Origin: JBHFEI01 sp041928815
GTDB taxonomy: Bacteria > Pseudomonadota > Alphaproteobacteria > Rhizobiales > Rhizobiaceae
Assembly: GCF_041928815.1 (NCBI RefSeq)
Contig: NZ_JBHFEI010000002.1
Span: 310,001 to 374,000, forward strand
Reading direction: 5' to 3'
DNA length: 64,000 nucleotides
A program made the position numbers and the translations under genes. Positions 53,052-62,013 of the stretch are shown one piece after another. The notes beneath the pieces were generated by a model. It did no database searches, had not been told where the DNA came from, and was given only the letters and a program-made list of their open reading frames with translations. The stretch's first letter is position 1, and every line of letters starts with the position of its first letter.

Positions 53052-54176
53052 TCAGGCCGGCACCGCCAGCCATCGGCCTTCGGAGGAGGACCGGTGGATC
53101 GTCTCCACCAGGTTCTGGATGCGAAGCCCGGCCGTAAAGCCGAAGGGCTCGGCGGTCTCGCCCGAGATCGCGCGGAGATATCCCGCGACCTCGATCGCCT
53201 TCAGGTCGTTGAAGCCGAGCTGGTGGCCGGGCGCGACGCAGAAACGCCCGTAGGGCGGGTGTTCGGGCGCGGCCTCGATCCTGCGGAAACCGCGGCGGCC
53301 GGGCGGATCGGCGGTCGTGTAGAGGTGCAGCTCGTTGAACCGCTCCTGGCTGAAATGCAGCGTGCCTCTGCTGCCGTAAACCTCGAAATCATGCTGCATC
53401 TTGCGGCCGGTCGCGATCCAGTTGGCCTCGATCGATCCTTGCGCGCCGCTGGCGAAGCGCAGGAAGGCGCGGCCGACATCGTCGACCTCGACCGCCCGGC
53501 GGCCGCCCCGTTCGTCCGGCCGCTCGCCGATCATCGTCACGCAGTCGCCCATCACCTGCGTGATCGGGCCGAGCAGGAATTCGGCCGTCGCCAGCGCATG
53601 GGAGCCGATATCGGCGAGCGCGCCGCCGCCGGCCGTGTCGTGGCGGAAGGTGAAGACGCCGTCCGCATCCGCCATGTAGTCCTCGGCATGCAGCCCGCGA
53701 TAGCCGCGGATCTCGCCGAGCTCGCCGCTCGCGATCAGGTCGCGCGCAAGGGCGAGCATCGGATTGCAGAGATAGTTGAAGCCGACTTGGGTGACGACGC
53801 CGGCTGCCGCGGCGGCCTCGGCCATGGCGCGCGCATCGGCGGCGGACGGGGCGAGCGGCTTTTCGCAGTAGACGTGCTTGCCGGCGGCGATCGCCGCAAG
53901 CGCCATCTCCCTGTGCAGCGCATTCGGCGCGGTGATGTCGACGACGTCGATCTCCGGGTCTTCGACGAGGGTCCGCCAGTCGGAGGTGGATCGGGCGAAG
54001 CCGAGGTCGGCGGCGGCGCGCGCGGCCGCCTCCTCCGTGACGTCGGCGACCGTGCGGAGCACGATCGCATAAGGCAGGTCGAAGACCTTTTCAGCCATGG
54101 CAAAACCGAAGACATGGGCCTTTCCCATGAAACCGGTGCCGATCAGACCGATGCGCAAGGGGGGCTTACCGCTCAT
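53052..54176 (-). CDS. Gfo/Idh/MocA family oxidoreductase
   Basis: 374 aa. Rossmann N-terminus (RIGLIGTGFMGKAHVFGF) and the family catalytic motif YCEKPLAPSAADA (EKP), then the C-terminal sheet (GFNYLCNPMLALARDLIASGELGEIRGYRG, FRHDTAGGGALADIGSHAL). Acts on a sugar, inositol or related polyol with NAD(P). GGAG lies about 10 nt before the ATG. It is downstream of a HpcH/HpaI aldolase gene on the same strand (139 bp), so a sugar-acid breakdown operon is plausible; the substrate is not known. Confidence 0.9.
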   Translation of the reverse strand: MSGKPPLRIGLIGTGFMGKAHVFGFAMAEKVFDLPYAIVLRTVADVTEEAAARAAADLGFARSTSDWRTLVEDPEIDVVDITAPNALHREMALAAIAAGKHVYCEKPLAPSAADARAMAEAAAAAGVVTQVGFNYLCNPMLALARDLIASGELGEIRGYRGLHAEDYMADADGVFTFRHDTAGGGALADIGSHALATAEFLLGPITQVMGDCVTMIGERPDERGGRRAVEVDDVGRAFLRFASGAQGSIEANWIATGRKMQHDFEVYGSRGTLHFSQERFNELHLYTTADPPGRRGFRRIEAAPEHPPYGRFCVAPGHQLGFNDLKAIEVAGYLRAISGETAEPFGFTAGLRIQNLVETIHRSSSEGRWLAVPA

Positions 54177-54315
54177 CTGGGCCTCTCCTCGCGGTGGGCG
54201 GGACAGGCGAGATGCGGTACGCGGCGTAGGGGCGACGGGAACACGCGGAGCGTGTGCCTTCGTCCCGGTGCCTGCCATGCCCTTCCGGACCGCGAGGAGG
54301 AAGCCACGGCTTGCA

Positions 54316-55128
54316 TCAGTATCCCTCCGGAGCCCCGGCCTCTGCCGCCGTCGGCTCCGTCAGCCGGCGCCAGCGCGCCACGGAACCGGCGGCGGCGGCC
54401 GCGATCAGGCGCGCGTCCCCGGAGACGGTGGTGAGGTCGAAGCCCCAGCCGATCGCCCTTGCCGCATAGTCCGGCGTGCCGCAATGGATGCCCGCCTTGA
54501 TGCCGTTCAGGCGGCAGGCCTCCGCGATCCGCCGGATCGCGGCGACGATCTCCGGCTCCTCCCGGTCGAAGCCGGGGGTGAGCGCGCCCTGCGACAGCGA
54601 CAGACTGAGATCGGCGGGGCCGACATAGAGGCCGTCGAGCCCCGGCGTCGCGGCGATCGCCTCGAGGTTTTCCATCGCCTCCGCCGTCTCGATCATCGCA
54701 AGCGCAAGGATCTCGTCATTGGCTTCCGCCGCATAGTTCGCGCCCGCGGCATAGGCGGCGCGCGTCGGGCCATAGCTGCGTTCGCCCAGCGGCGGATAGC
54801 GCATGAAGCGGACGAAGGCCTCGGCCTCGGCGCGCGTGTTGATCATCGGGCAGATCACGCCATAGGCGCCGGCGTCGAGCACCTTCGAGATCCATGCGGC
54901 ATCGAGCCAGGGGACGCGCACCAGCGGCACCGCATCCGATGCCCGCATCGCCTGCAGCATCGCGAGCGCGTCGCCATAGTCGAGGGCGCCGTGCTGGATG
55001 TCGATGCACAGCGCGTCATAGTCCTGCGCCGCCATGATCTCGGCGCAGAAGGGGCTGCCGATCGACAGCCAGCCGTTGAGCGCGGGCCGTCCTTCGGCCC
55101 AGATCTGCCTCAGCCTGTTCTTCCGCAT
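54316..55128 (-). CDS. HpcH/HpaI-type aldolase
   Basis: 270 aa. Class II metal-dependent aldolase fold: SIGSPFCAEIMAAQDYDALCIDIQHG with the His of the active site, the Glu in MIETAEAMENLEAIAATPGLDGLYVGPADLSLS (Glu and Asp metal ligands), and PMINTRAEAEAFV. It cleaves 2-keto-3-deoxy sugar acids to pyruvate and an aldehyde. GGGAGGAAGG lies a few bases before the ATG at 55128; the frame to 55173 is ignored. Probably works with the oxidoreductase downstream. Confidence 0.9.
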   Translation of the reverse strand: MRKNRLRQIWAEGRPALNGWLSIGSPFCAEIMAAQDYDALCIDIQHGALDYGDALAMLQAMRASDAVPLVRVPWLDAAWISKVLDAGAYGVICPMINTRAEAEAFVRFMRYPPLGERSYGPTRAAYAAGANYAAEANDEILALAMIETAEAMENLEAIAATPGLDGLYVGPADLSLSLSQGALTPGFDREEPEIVAAIRRIAEACRLNGIKAGIHCGTPDYAARAIGWGFDLTTVSGDARLIAAAAAGSVARWRRLTEPTAAEAGAPEGY

Positions 55129-55214
55129 GACGCCCTTCCTCCCGAAAGCCGATCCGGAGCGTTTCCGCTCCAAACGCCGCGCAGGCCCCGCCCCCCGCGC
55201 GGCTCCCCGTCACC

Positions 55215-55469
55215 TTATTCCATGCCGAGCGCGGCCATGTAGGTCTGCAGGATCGATTCCTCCTCCAGCCGCTCGTTCGCATCCTTCTTGCGCAGGCGGA
55301 TGATCGTCTTCATCGCCTTGGTGTCGTAGCCGCGCCCCTTGGCTTCGCCATAGACATCCTTGATGTCGTCGTTCAGCGAGGATTTTTCCTCCTCGAGCCG
55401 TTCGATCCGCTCGATGAACTGGCGCAGCTCGGCGGCGGCCACGTTCTCGACACTGTTGCTTTCGTCCAT
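55215..55469 (-). CDS. gapR: GapR-family DNA-binding protein (DUF2312)
   Basis: 84 aa. A coiled-coil, strongly charged protein: LRQFIERIERLEEEKSSL, DIKDVYGEAKGRGYDTKAMKTIIRLRKKD and LEEESILQTYMAALGM fit DUF2312. In Caulobacter GapR binds overtwisted AT-rich DNA ahead of replication and transcription machinery and stimulates type II topoisomerases; a similar role is expected here. AAGGAG lies about 8 nt before the ATG. The protein length equals relatives. It follows the DUF1244 gene in the same direction across 121 bp. Confidence 0.9.
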   Translation of the reverse strand: MDESNSVENVAAAELRQFIERIERLEEEKSSLNDDIKDVYGEAKGRGYDTKAMKTIIRLRKKDANERLEEESILQTYMAALGME

Positions 55470-55590
55470 TCGTCCACTCCTTGCCGACGGCTGCGGGAAC
55501 CCGGTCGGCGACCGGGCCGTTCGGGCGTGTCAGGTGCCGCGAAGTCGCCGCCGCGTCAAGCGCGGAATCTCTCAACGGGTGCCTGCCGGC

Positions 55591-55902
55591 TCAGCGATGG
55601 GTGTCGGGGCGGTTCGCCTCGAAGGCGGCAAGTGCCGCCGGCGCTGCCTCCTTCTGGTGGCGCTCCCGCCAGGCCTCGTAGGGCATGCCGTAGACGATCG
55701 CGCGCGCCTCGTCCTTGGAAAGCGCCACGCCCGAGGCCTCGGCGGCGTCGCGGTACCAGTTGGCGAGGCAGTTGCGGCAGAAGCCGGCAAGATTCATCAG
55801 GTCGATGTTCTGCACGTCGCCACGCGCGTCGAGATGGGCGAGCAGCCGGCGGAAGGCCGCCGCCTCGAATTCCGTCTGTTGTTCCTTCGTGAGCTCGGTC
55901 AT
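55591..55902 (-). CDS. DUF1244 family protein
   Basis: 103 aa, soluble. The family core is FRRLLAHLDARGDVQNIDLMNLAGFCRNCLANWYRDAA followed by the SKDEARAIVYGMPYEAWRERHQ segment; the FCRNC pair of cysteines could bind a metal. No function is known. GGGAGGA precedes the ATG, and its first four bases overlap the end of the N-formylglutamate amidohydrolase gene (ATGA), so the two are coupled. Confidence 0.85.
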   Translation of the reverse strand: MTELTKEQQTEFEAAAFRRLLAHLDARGDVQNIDLMNLAGFCRNCLANWYRDAAEASGVALSKDEARAIVYGMPYEAWRERHQKEAAPAALAAFEANRPDTHR

Positions 55903-56723
55903 CGTCCGTCCTCCCTTTCCCCTCCGGCCTCGTCGTCATAGGGTCCGGTGCGCGAGGGGAAGCGCCTGACCTCGTGCAGGTAAGGCGTCGCGTTGAGTTC
56001 GGCAAGGATCGGTGCCAGCCGCACCGTCCAGTTGGCGACGCCGGCGGCATCGCCGATCAGGTCCTGGCGCACCTCGATCAGGGCATGGGCGATGCCGGCC
56101 GCCATGCCGTGGCGGAACAGCGTATCGCCGCGCAGCGCCCCGTCATAGGGCTCGTTGTCGCCGACGGCGATGTCGCCCGGCGCTTCCAAGCGGTCGATCA
56201 GCGCGCGCGCCGCGCGCGGATCGCCGTCCCAGAGCACGCCCGCATGCCACGGGCGCGGCACGTCGCGCCAGACCGGGGTGAAGGAATGCAGCGAAATGAG
56301 GAGAGGGGCCGCTCCGCTCGCCTCGGCCACCCGCGCGATCGCCTCGGCGACGGCGCGGTGATAGGGGCGGTGGAAGAGGTCGAGCCGTGCGTTCTCCTCC
56401 GCCACGTCGATCGGATGGTTGCCGGGAACGATGGCGCCGTCCGAGAGCTTCATGATCAGCGTCGGGTCGTCCTCGCCCCGGTTCGGATCGATCAGCAGGC
56501 GGGAGAAACGGCTCATCACCGCCGGCACGCCGAGATCGGCGGCGAGCGCCCGGGTCAGCGGCTCGATGCCGATGTCGTAGGCGATATGGCGGCGAAAGGC
56601 ACTTTCGGGCAAGCCCAGCGTGCCATAGCGTGGCGGCAGCCGATTCGTCGCGTGGTCCGCGATGAGCAAGAGCCCCTTGCGGGCGTCGCCCTCGATGACC
56701 TCGAACGGTGGATCCTCATGCAT
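55899..56723 (-). CDS. N-formylglutamate amidohydrolase
   Basis: 274 aa. Family segments are LLIADHATNRLPP, HIAYDIGIEPLTRALA, FSRLLIDPNRGEDDPTLIMKLSDG, LISLHSFTPVW and VGDNEPYDGAL. It removes formate from N-formyl-L-glutamate (last step of one histidine pathway) or acts on related N-formyl or N-acyl amides. Start: I use ATG 56723 (MHEDPPFEV); an ATG at 56765 would add 14 residues, and neither has a convincing ribosome site. Coupled to DUF1244 at the 3' end. Confidence 0.85.
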   Translation of the reverse strand: MHEDPPFEVIEGDARKGLLLIADHATNRLPPRYGTLGLPESAFRRHIAYDIGIEPLTRALAADLGVPAVMSRFSRLLIDPNRGEDDPTLIMKLSDGAIVPGNHPIDVAEENARLDLFHRPYHRAVAEAIARVAEASGAAPLLISLHSFTPVWRDVPRPWHAGVLWDGDPRAARALIDRLEAPGDIAVGDNEPYDGALRGDTLFRHGMAAGIAHALIEVRQDLIGDAAGVANWTVRLAPILAELNATPYLHEVRRFPSRTGPYDDEAGGEREDGR

Positions 56724-56903
56724 CCCGAATTTGTCCGTATTTCCTTTGATACACTTTGATGGCATCAAGTGGGGGCGATCGCAAGACAGGGATGTTGCAG
56801 GCGCGTCCAGGCGCGGTGCAGCGCGATATAATCGATTAGACTCGCGTTGACTTTCAACGGCCATCGTCGCAAGACAGGCCCTAGACAAGCGAAAACAGGC
56901 CCG

Positions 56904-57413
56904 ATGAGACATCGCAACGCTGACAGACCGGCCCCCTCGTTCCTCCCGTCCGCAGCCCGGGCCCTCGTCCGGAACACGGGACGGCCGGTGGCGGCCAGCG
57001 TCTTCGCTCTCGCATTCTTCGCCCTCATCCCCGCACCCGAGGCGCGCGCCGATTTCCGCGTCTGCAATGGCACGCAGAACCTTGTCGGCGTGGCGATCGG
57101 CTACCGGGCGAAGGAGGGCTGGATCACCGAGGGCTGGTGGCAGGTGCCGGCGACGACCTGCGCCACGCTGATCGAGGGCGAACTGCAGTCGCGCTACTAC
57201 TATCTCTACGCCGAGGACGCGGCGCGCGGCGGGCGCTGGACCGGCGAGGTCAACATGTGCGTGGCGGAGAACGAGTTCAAGATCACCGGCGTCCAGGACT
57301 GCTTCGCCCGCGGTTTCCAGCGGATGGGATTCAAGGAATACGACACGGGGCGGCAGGGAAGCTGGATGGTTCAGCTGTCCGATACGCCCGGCACGCAAGA
57401 AAGCCAGAACTGA
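56904..57413 (+). CDS. exported DUF1036 protein
   Basis: 169 aa. After an Arg-rich N-terminus comes a signal peptide (VAASVFALAFFALIPAPEARA, cut before DFRVCNGT). The mature part is the DUF1036 domain (NLVGVAIGYRAKEGWITEGWWQVPATTCATLIEGEL, YYYLYAEDAARGG, FCV-like FKITGVQDCFARGF) with four or five Cys. Its function is unknown. The start at ATG 56904 is preferred over an upstream TTG at 56847. The stop overlaps the pyruvate kinase start by one base (TGATG), so both are one transcript. Confidence 0.82.
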   Translation: MRHRNADRPAPSFLPSAARALVRNTGRPVAASVFALAFFALIPAPEARADFRVCNGTQNLVGVAIGYRAKEGWITEGWWQVPATTCATLIEGELQSRYYYLYAEDAARGGRWTGEVNMCVAENEFKITGVQDCFARGFQRMGFKEYDTGRQGSWMVQLSDTPGTQESQN

Positions 57414-58852
57414 TGAAGCGGAACAGAAAAGCCAAAATTCTCGCAACGCTCGGCCCGGCCTCCTCCGAGGAGGAGATGATCTACAAGCTGCACGAGGCGG
57501 GAGCCGATCTCTTCCGCATCAATATGAGCCATGCCAGCCACGACACGATGCGAACGCTCGTCACGCGGATCCGCGCGGTCGAGGCCCGGTCGGGCCGCCC
57601 GATCGGCATCCTCGCCGACCTGCAGGGGCCGAAGCTGCGCGTCGGCAAGTTCGAGGGCGGCAAGGCCGATCTCGTTCCCGGCCAGACCTTCACGCTCGAC
57701 AACAGCGAAGCGCTCGGCGACGCCAGCCGCGTCTACCTGCCGCATCCCGAGATCCTCGAGGCGGTCAAGGCCGGCCACCGGCTGCTGATCGACGACGGCA
57801 AGCTGCATCTGCGCGCCGAAAGCTCCGACGGCACCAAGATCGTCTGCACCGTCGTCAGCGGCACGAGGATTTCCGACAAGAAGGGCGTCAGCCTGCCCGA
57901 CACGCTGCTCGGCGTCGGCGCGCTCACCGAGAAGGACCGCGCCGACCTCGACGCCGTGCTCGAGGTGGACGATGTCGACTGGGTGGCGCTCTCCTTCATC
58001 CAGCGGCCGGAAGACCTTTCCGAGGTGCGCAAGGTGGCGCGCGGCCGCGTCGGGCTGATGTCGAAGATCGAGAAGCCGCAGGCGATCGAGCGCATCGACG
58101 AGATCATCGAGTTGTCCGACGCGCTGATGGTGGCGCGCGGCGATCTCGGCGTCGAAATGCCGCTCGAATCCGTTCCCGGCCTGCAGAAGCAGCTGATCCG
58201 CGCCTGCCGCCGCGCCGGCAAGCCGGTGGTCGTCGCGACCCAGATGCTGGAATCGATGATCTCGGCGCCGGTGCCGACCCGCGCCGAGGTCTCCGACGTC
58301 GCCACCGCCGTCTTCGAGGGCGCCGACGCGGTGATGCTCTCGGCCGAATCGGCCTCGGGGCAGTATCCCGTCGAGGCGGTCGCAACCATGGCGTCGATCG
58401 CCAGCAAGGTCGAGACCGACCCGCATTACCCGGGCATCATCTACGCCCAGCGCACGCCGCCCGAGGCGACGGGGGCGGATGCGATCTCGCTTGCCGCCCA
58501 CCAGATCGCCGAGACGCTGCGCCTCTCCGCCATCGTCTGTTACACCTCGTCCGGCACGACGGGCCTGCGCACCGCGCGCGAGCGGCCGCAGGTGCCGGTC
58601 CTGGCGCTGTCGCCGGTGATCCAGACCGCGCGGCGGCTTTCCGTCGTCTGGGGCCTGCATTGCGTCGTCACCGGCGACGCGGTCGATCTCGACGACATGG
58701 TCAACCGCGCCTGCCGCATCGTCGCGGCGGAAGGCTTCGGCAAGCCCGGCGACCGCATCATCATCTCCGCCGGCGTGCCACTCGGCACGCCCGGCGCGAC
58801 CAACATGCTGCGCATCGCCTATATCGGTTCGGACGGGCTGAGCGGCGTCTGA
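57413..58852 (+). CDS. pyk: pyruvate kinase
   Basis: 479 aa. N-terminal KAKILATLGPASS, the FRINMSHA and LADLQGPKLRVG segments, the catalytic Lys in MSKIEKPQAI, Mg ligands in VARGDLGVEMPLE and the ATQMLESMISAPVPTRAEVSDVATAVFEGADAVMLSAE segment are all intact. A C-terminal allosteric-like domain follows (SSGTTGLRTARERPQVPVLALSP). Converts PEP and ADP to pyruvate and ATP. Coupled to the DUF1036 gene. Its 3' end overlaps the convergent hydrolase gene by 34 bp. Confidence 0.96.
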   Translation: MKRNRKAKILATLGPASSEEEMIYKLHEAGADLFRINMSHASHDTMRTLVTRIRAVEARSGRPIGILADLQGPKLRVGKFEGGKADLVPGQTFTLDNSEALGDASRVYLPHPEILEAVKAGHRLLIDDGKLHLRAESSDGTKIVCTVVSGTRISDKKGVSLPDTLLGVGALTEKDRADLDAVLEVDDVDWVALSFIQRPEDLSEVRKVARGRVGLMSKIEKPQAIERIDEIIELSDALMVARGDLGVEMPLESVPGLQKQLIRACRRAGKPVVVATQMLESMISAPVPTRAEVSDVATAVFEGADAVMLSAESASGQYPVEAVATMASIASKVETDPHYPGIIYAQRTPPEATGADAISLAAHQIAETLRLSAIVCYTSSGTTGLRTARERPQVPVLALSPVIQTARRLSVVWGLHCVVTGDAVDLDDMVNRACRIVAAEGFGKPGDRIIISAGVPLGTPGATNMLRIAYIGSDGLSGV

Positions 58853-59889
58853 TCCGGCTGCGGCCCGCCGCCTGAAGCGGGCTCATCGTCTCCAGCGATG
58901 CGGGCTTCGGCCCGCCTTGCCACGGCCTCGAGGTCGACCGTCTTGCCGGCGACCCGTTCGATCGCTGCGATCGCGACATCCGTGACGATATAATCCGGCT
59001 TGTGCCCGAGATTGTGGATCGTCACCAGTTCCGAACCTTCGATATCCCGTTTCAGGCCTGCCGAGTGGATGCCGGGCAGCACGACGCCATCGCGGTCGCC
59101 GGTGACGATCACCGTCGGCGCCCGGATCTCGCGATAGCGCGGCGCGACGCGGCTGACATAGTCCTTGAGATTGGCGACATCGATCGCATTGTTGCGGAAA
59201 TTGTCCGGCCGCAGCACCAGCGCGGTCGCGGCCCGTTCGCTGTAGTCGGCCGGCGGCCGGTTCGGTGCGAAGACGAAGCGGGTGCCGCTGTCGATCCGGC
59301 CGAGGCCGACCGGAAGCGCCACCGCATGGGCGAAAATCCAGCCGAGGACAGGCGTGCGGGCGAGCGAATAATACCAGTCGACCCCGCCCGGCCAGGGATG
59401 GGTGGCGGGGGAGAGGAAGACGAGGCCGGCGACCTTGTCCGGATGCCGCACCGCGAGGCTCGCCGCCACGGCGCCTCCGAACGAATGGGCGACGACGATC
59501 GCGGCGCCGATGCCGCGACGCTCCATAAGCGCTGCGATCGCGTCGGACTGGCCGTCAGGCAAGGCGTTCGCCGCACCGCCGCGTTCCGAATAGCCGTGTC
59601 CCGGGCGGTCGACGAAGAGCAGGGCGGCCCGGCCTTCGAGGGATGGCCTGAAGGCGCCCATCGGGTCGCGCAGGTTTCCGCTCGCGCCATGGATGAAGAC
59701 AAGCGGCGGCAGGTCCGCATCGGGCCCGGCCGGCACGAGAACGCTGTTCAGCCGGTATCCGCCGACGTCGATCAGCCTACCCTCGTTCGGGAAGCGGGCG
59801 GCGATCTCGCGCGCCTTCAGGGCGGAATAGAGGAGGGCGCCGGCAATGACGAGCGCCAGCAGACAGAAGCCGATTGCCAGGAATTTCAT
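58819..59889 (-). CDS. alpha/beta hydrolase, membrane-anchored
   Basis: 356 aa. An N-terminal helix (FLAIGFCLLALVIAGALLYSAL) likely anchors it. The catalytic Ser is in VVAHSFGGAVAASLA, the oxyanion HG motif in LVFIHGASGNLRDP, the Asp in VIVTGDRDGVVLP and the His in HNLGHKPDYI. The substrate is unknown. The C-terminal tail is Pro/Gly/Asp-rich and runs into the pyk gene on the opposite strand (34-bp overlap). The true start is ATG 59889; the frame open to 60384 is a shadow of the TPR gene. Confidence 0.85.
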   Translation of the reverse strand: MKFLAIGFCLLALVIAGALLYSALKAREIAARFPNEGRLIDVGGYRLNSVLVPAGPDADLPPLVFIHGASGNLRDPMGAFRPSLEGRAALLFVDRPGHGYSERGGAANALPDGQSDAIAALMERRGIGAAIVVAHSFGGAVAASLAVRHPDKVAGLVFLSPATHPWPGGVDWYYSLARTPVLGWIFAHAVALPVGLGRIDSGTRFVFAPNRPPADYSERAATALVLRPDNFRNNAIDVANLKDYVSRVAPRYREIRAPTVIVTGDRDGVVLPGIHSAGLKRDIEGSELVTIHNLGHKPDYIVTDVAIAAIERVAGKTVDLEAVARRAEARIAGDDEPASGGGPQPDQTPLSPSEPI

Positions 59890-59993
59890 GCCGTTTCGCC
59901 GCCGCGCAGATCCGTGATGTTGCGCCCTATACGTCGCGGCGACGGTTCCGGTTTCATCGTCGATCTCAAGGCGCGGGCGCGCGGGGCGACAGC

Positions 59994-60587
59994 TCAGATG
60001 CGGTTGCCGGCGAGCTTTTCCTCGAGCGCGCCGAGCTGTTCCTGCGCCTTGCGATCGGCGGGATAGACGTCGAGGAACCGCTCCCACGCCTTCAGCGCCA
60101 GTTCGTCCTGCCCGGAGGCGGAAAAGATCGCTGCCATGCCGGCGAGCGCGCCGAAATGGCGCGGTTCCAGCGTCAGCACCCGGTTGATGTCGGACATCGA
60201 CTTGCGATAATTGCCCATCTGGTAGTGCAGCGTCGCGCGGCGGTTCCAGCCTTCGACATAGGCGGGGTCGAGCACGATGACCTGGTCGTAGAGATCGAGC
60301 GCGACCGACTCCTTCTTGTCGGTAATCGCCTTCTCCGCCCACTGCATCAGCAGATTGACCGAGGCGCTGCCGGAATCGGTCCATTCCCGCCGGATCTGAT
60401 CAGAGATCGCCCGCGCCTTGGTTTCGTCGCCCTGTCGCTTCAGTTCTGTAAAGAGCGCGTTCAGCCGCTCGGGCTCGCTCTTCAGCGCGGCCGTCTGCTT
60501 CGGCTGCTCCTGCGCTACGGCGGGCAGGGGGGCGCACAGCGGAAGGAGGAGGCCGAACGAGAGAATCAGGCGCAAAAACGACGACAT
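59994..60587 (-). CDS. periplasmic TPR protein
   Basis: 197 aa with a signal peptide (LILSFGLLLPLCAPLPAVAQ, cut near residue 26). Three or four tetratricopeptide units fill the rest (SVALDLYDQVIVLDPAYVEGWNRRATLHYQMGNYRKSMSDINRVLTLEPRHFGALAGMAAIFSASGQ is visible as TPR-like sub-segments ALDLYDQVIVLDPAY, YRKSMSDINRVLTLEP and ALKAWERFLDVYP). A scaffold role is expected; no partner is known. It lies 104 bp upstream of the hydrolase gene and may be co-transcribed with it. Confidence 0.85.
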   Translation of the reverse strand: MSSFLRLILSFGLLLPLCAPLPAVAQEQPKQTAALKSEPERLNALFTELKRQGDETKARAISDQIRREWTDSGSASVNLLMQWAEKAITDKKESVALDLYDQVIVLDPAYVEGWNRRATLHYQMGNYRKSMSDINRVLTLEPRHFGALAGMAAIFSASGQDELALKAWERFLDVYPADRKAQEQLGALEEKLAGNRI

Positions 60588-60666
60588 GGCGGGCAGGATA
60601 TCCCGCTCGCCATGTCGGTCAATTCACAATTTCGCGCAAGCGGGCCGCGTGCCTGCCCGAGAGCGT

Positions 60667-60792
60667 TCAGCCCTGGCGCGCCTTGAAGCGCGGGTTGAGC
60701 TTGTTGATGATGTAGATACGGCCCTTGCGGCGAACCAGGCGGTTCTCGCGGTGGCGAGCCTTCAGCGACTTCAGCGAGTTCTTGATCTTCAT
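60667..60792 (-). CDS. rpmJ: 50S ribosomal protein L36
   Basis: 41 aa, too short for many gene scans. Read directly from the minus strand: MKIKNSLKSLKARHRENRLV and RRKGRIYIINKLNPRFKARQ then Gly-stop. This is the alphaproteobacterial L36 lacking the zinc-ligand cysteines (the C-minus form). It is alone, between the TPR gene and the purK terminator, all on the minus strand. Confidence 0.93.
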   Translation of the reverse strand: MKIKNSLKSLKARHRENRLVRRKGRIYIINKLNPRFKARQG

Positions 60793-60845
60793 GGCATTGA
60801 TCCGCAGTTTCGGGACGTTCCGTTCGCCCACTGTCTCATGTCAAT

Positions 60846-60881
60846 CAAAAGCGCGCCGCCGCTGGTATCGGAGCGCGCTTT
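60846..60881 (-). terminator. terminator candidate after purK
   Basis: On the minus strand AAAGCGCGC (60881-60873) pairs with GCGCGCTTT (60856-60848) around a 16-nt loop, followed by one more T and then a GATTGA sequence. The T-tract is short, so efficiency is uncertain; the same stretch lies ahead of rpmJ. Confidence 0.6.
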
Positions 60882-60918
60882 CAAGGTGAGAGCGCAATAC
60901 AGGCTCGCCCCCCTCGTG

Positions 60919-62013
60919 TCAACCGCGCGGCGCCGTTTCTCCCCCGGCGGCGGCCGGGCTTTTCGGCCCTGTCAGGCGGGTGACATGGCCCATTTTCCGG
61001 CCCGGCCGCGCCCCCGCCTTGCCGTAGAGATGGACGAGGGTCGCGGGCGTCGCCAGCCATGCGTGAAGATCGTCGATGTCGTTGCCGATCAGGTTCTGCA
61101 TGACGCAATCGGAATGGCGCGCGCCGTCGGCGAGCGGCAGGCCCATGACGGCGCGGACATGCTGTTCGAACTGGGAGACGGCGCAGGCCGCCTCGGTCCA
61201 GTGCCCGGAATTGTGGACGCGCGGCGCGATCTCGTTGACGAGCAGCGTGCCGTCGGCGCGCACGAAGAATTCGACGCCGATGACGCCGACATAATCGAGC
61301 GCCTCGAGGATGGCGCCGGCGGCCCGGCGCGCGGCGGCGGCCGTATCGTCGCCGACCCCGGCCGGAAGCGTCGACGTGTGCAGGATGCCGTTCCGGTGGA
61401 CGTTTTCCGCCGGGTCGAAACAGGCGACCGTGCCGTCGCGGCCGCGGGCGGCGATCACCGAGATCTCGCGCTCGAAGGCGACGAAGCTTTCGAGGATCAG
61501 CGGCACGGCGCCGAGCGCGGCATGGGCGCCCTCGACCTCCTCGCCACCGCGAAAGACGCGCTGGCCCTTGCCATCATAGCCGAGGCGCCGCGTCTTCAGC
61601 ACGCCGCTGCCGCCGAAGGCGGCAAGGGCCGCGGCGAGATCGGCGTCGCTGTCGACGGTGCGGAAGTCCGCGGTGCCGATGCCGCAACTGTTGATGAAGA
61701 TCTTCTCGTTCAGCCGGTCCTGCGCGACGTCGAGCGCCAGCGGCGGCGGGTAGACCGGGCGGGACGCGGCCAGGTGCTCGGCGGCGGCAAGAGGAACATT
61801 CTCGAATTCGTAGGTGACGACGTCGCTGGCGGCGGCCAGCGCGTCGAGCGCGGCCGGGTCGTCATAGGCGGCGACGATCTGCCGGTCGGCGGTCTGGGCC
61901 GCCGGACAGTCGGGCTGCGGCTCGAGGATCACGGTGCGGATGTTGAGGCGGGCGGCGGCGATGGCCAGCATGCGCCCGAGCTGGCCACCGCCGATGATGC
62001 CGAGCGTCTTCAT
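60919..62013 (-). CDS. purK: N5-carboxyaminoimidazole ribonucleotide synthase
   Basis: 364 aa ATP-grasp enzyme of purine synthesis. IIGGGQLGRMLAIAAARL at the N-terminus, TYEFENVPL, the ATP-grasp KTRRLGYDGKGQ and ILESFVAFEREISVIAAR, then VEFFVRADGTLLVNEIAPRVHNSGHWT. Turns AIR, bicarbonate and ATP into N5-CAIR. Its ATG overlaps the purE stop by 4 bp. The C-terminal 15 residues are low complexity. Confidence 0.96.
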   Translation of the reverse strand: MKTLGIIGGGQLGRMLAIAAARLNIRTVILEPQPDCPAAQTADRQIVAAYDDPAALDALAAASDVVTYEFENVPLAAAEHLAASRPVYPPPLALDVAQDRLNEKIFINSCGIGTADFRTVDSDADLAAALAAFGGSGVLKTRRLGYDGKGQRVFRGGEEVEGAHAALGAVPLILESFVAFEREISVIAARGRDGTVACFDPAENVHRNGILHTSTLPAGVGDDTAAAARRAAGAILEALDYVGVIGVEFFVRADGTLLVNEIAPRVHNSGHWTEAACAVSQFEQHVRAVMGLPLADGARHSDCVMQNLIGNDIDDLHAWLATPATLVHLYGKAGARPGRKMGHVTRLTGPKSPAAAGGETAPRG

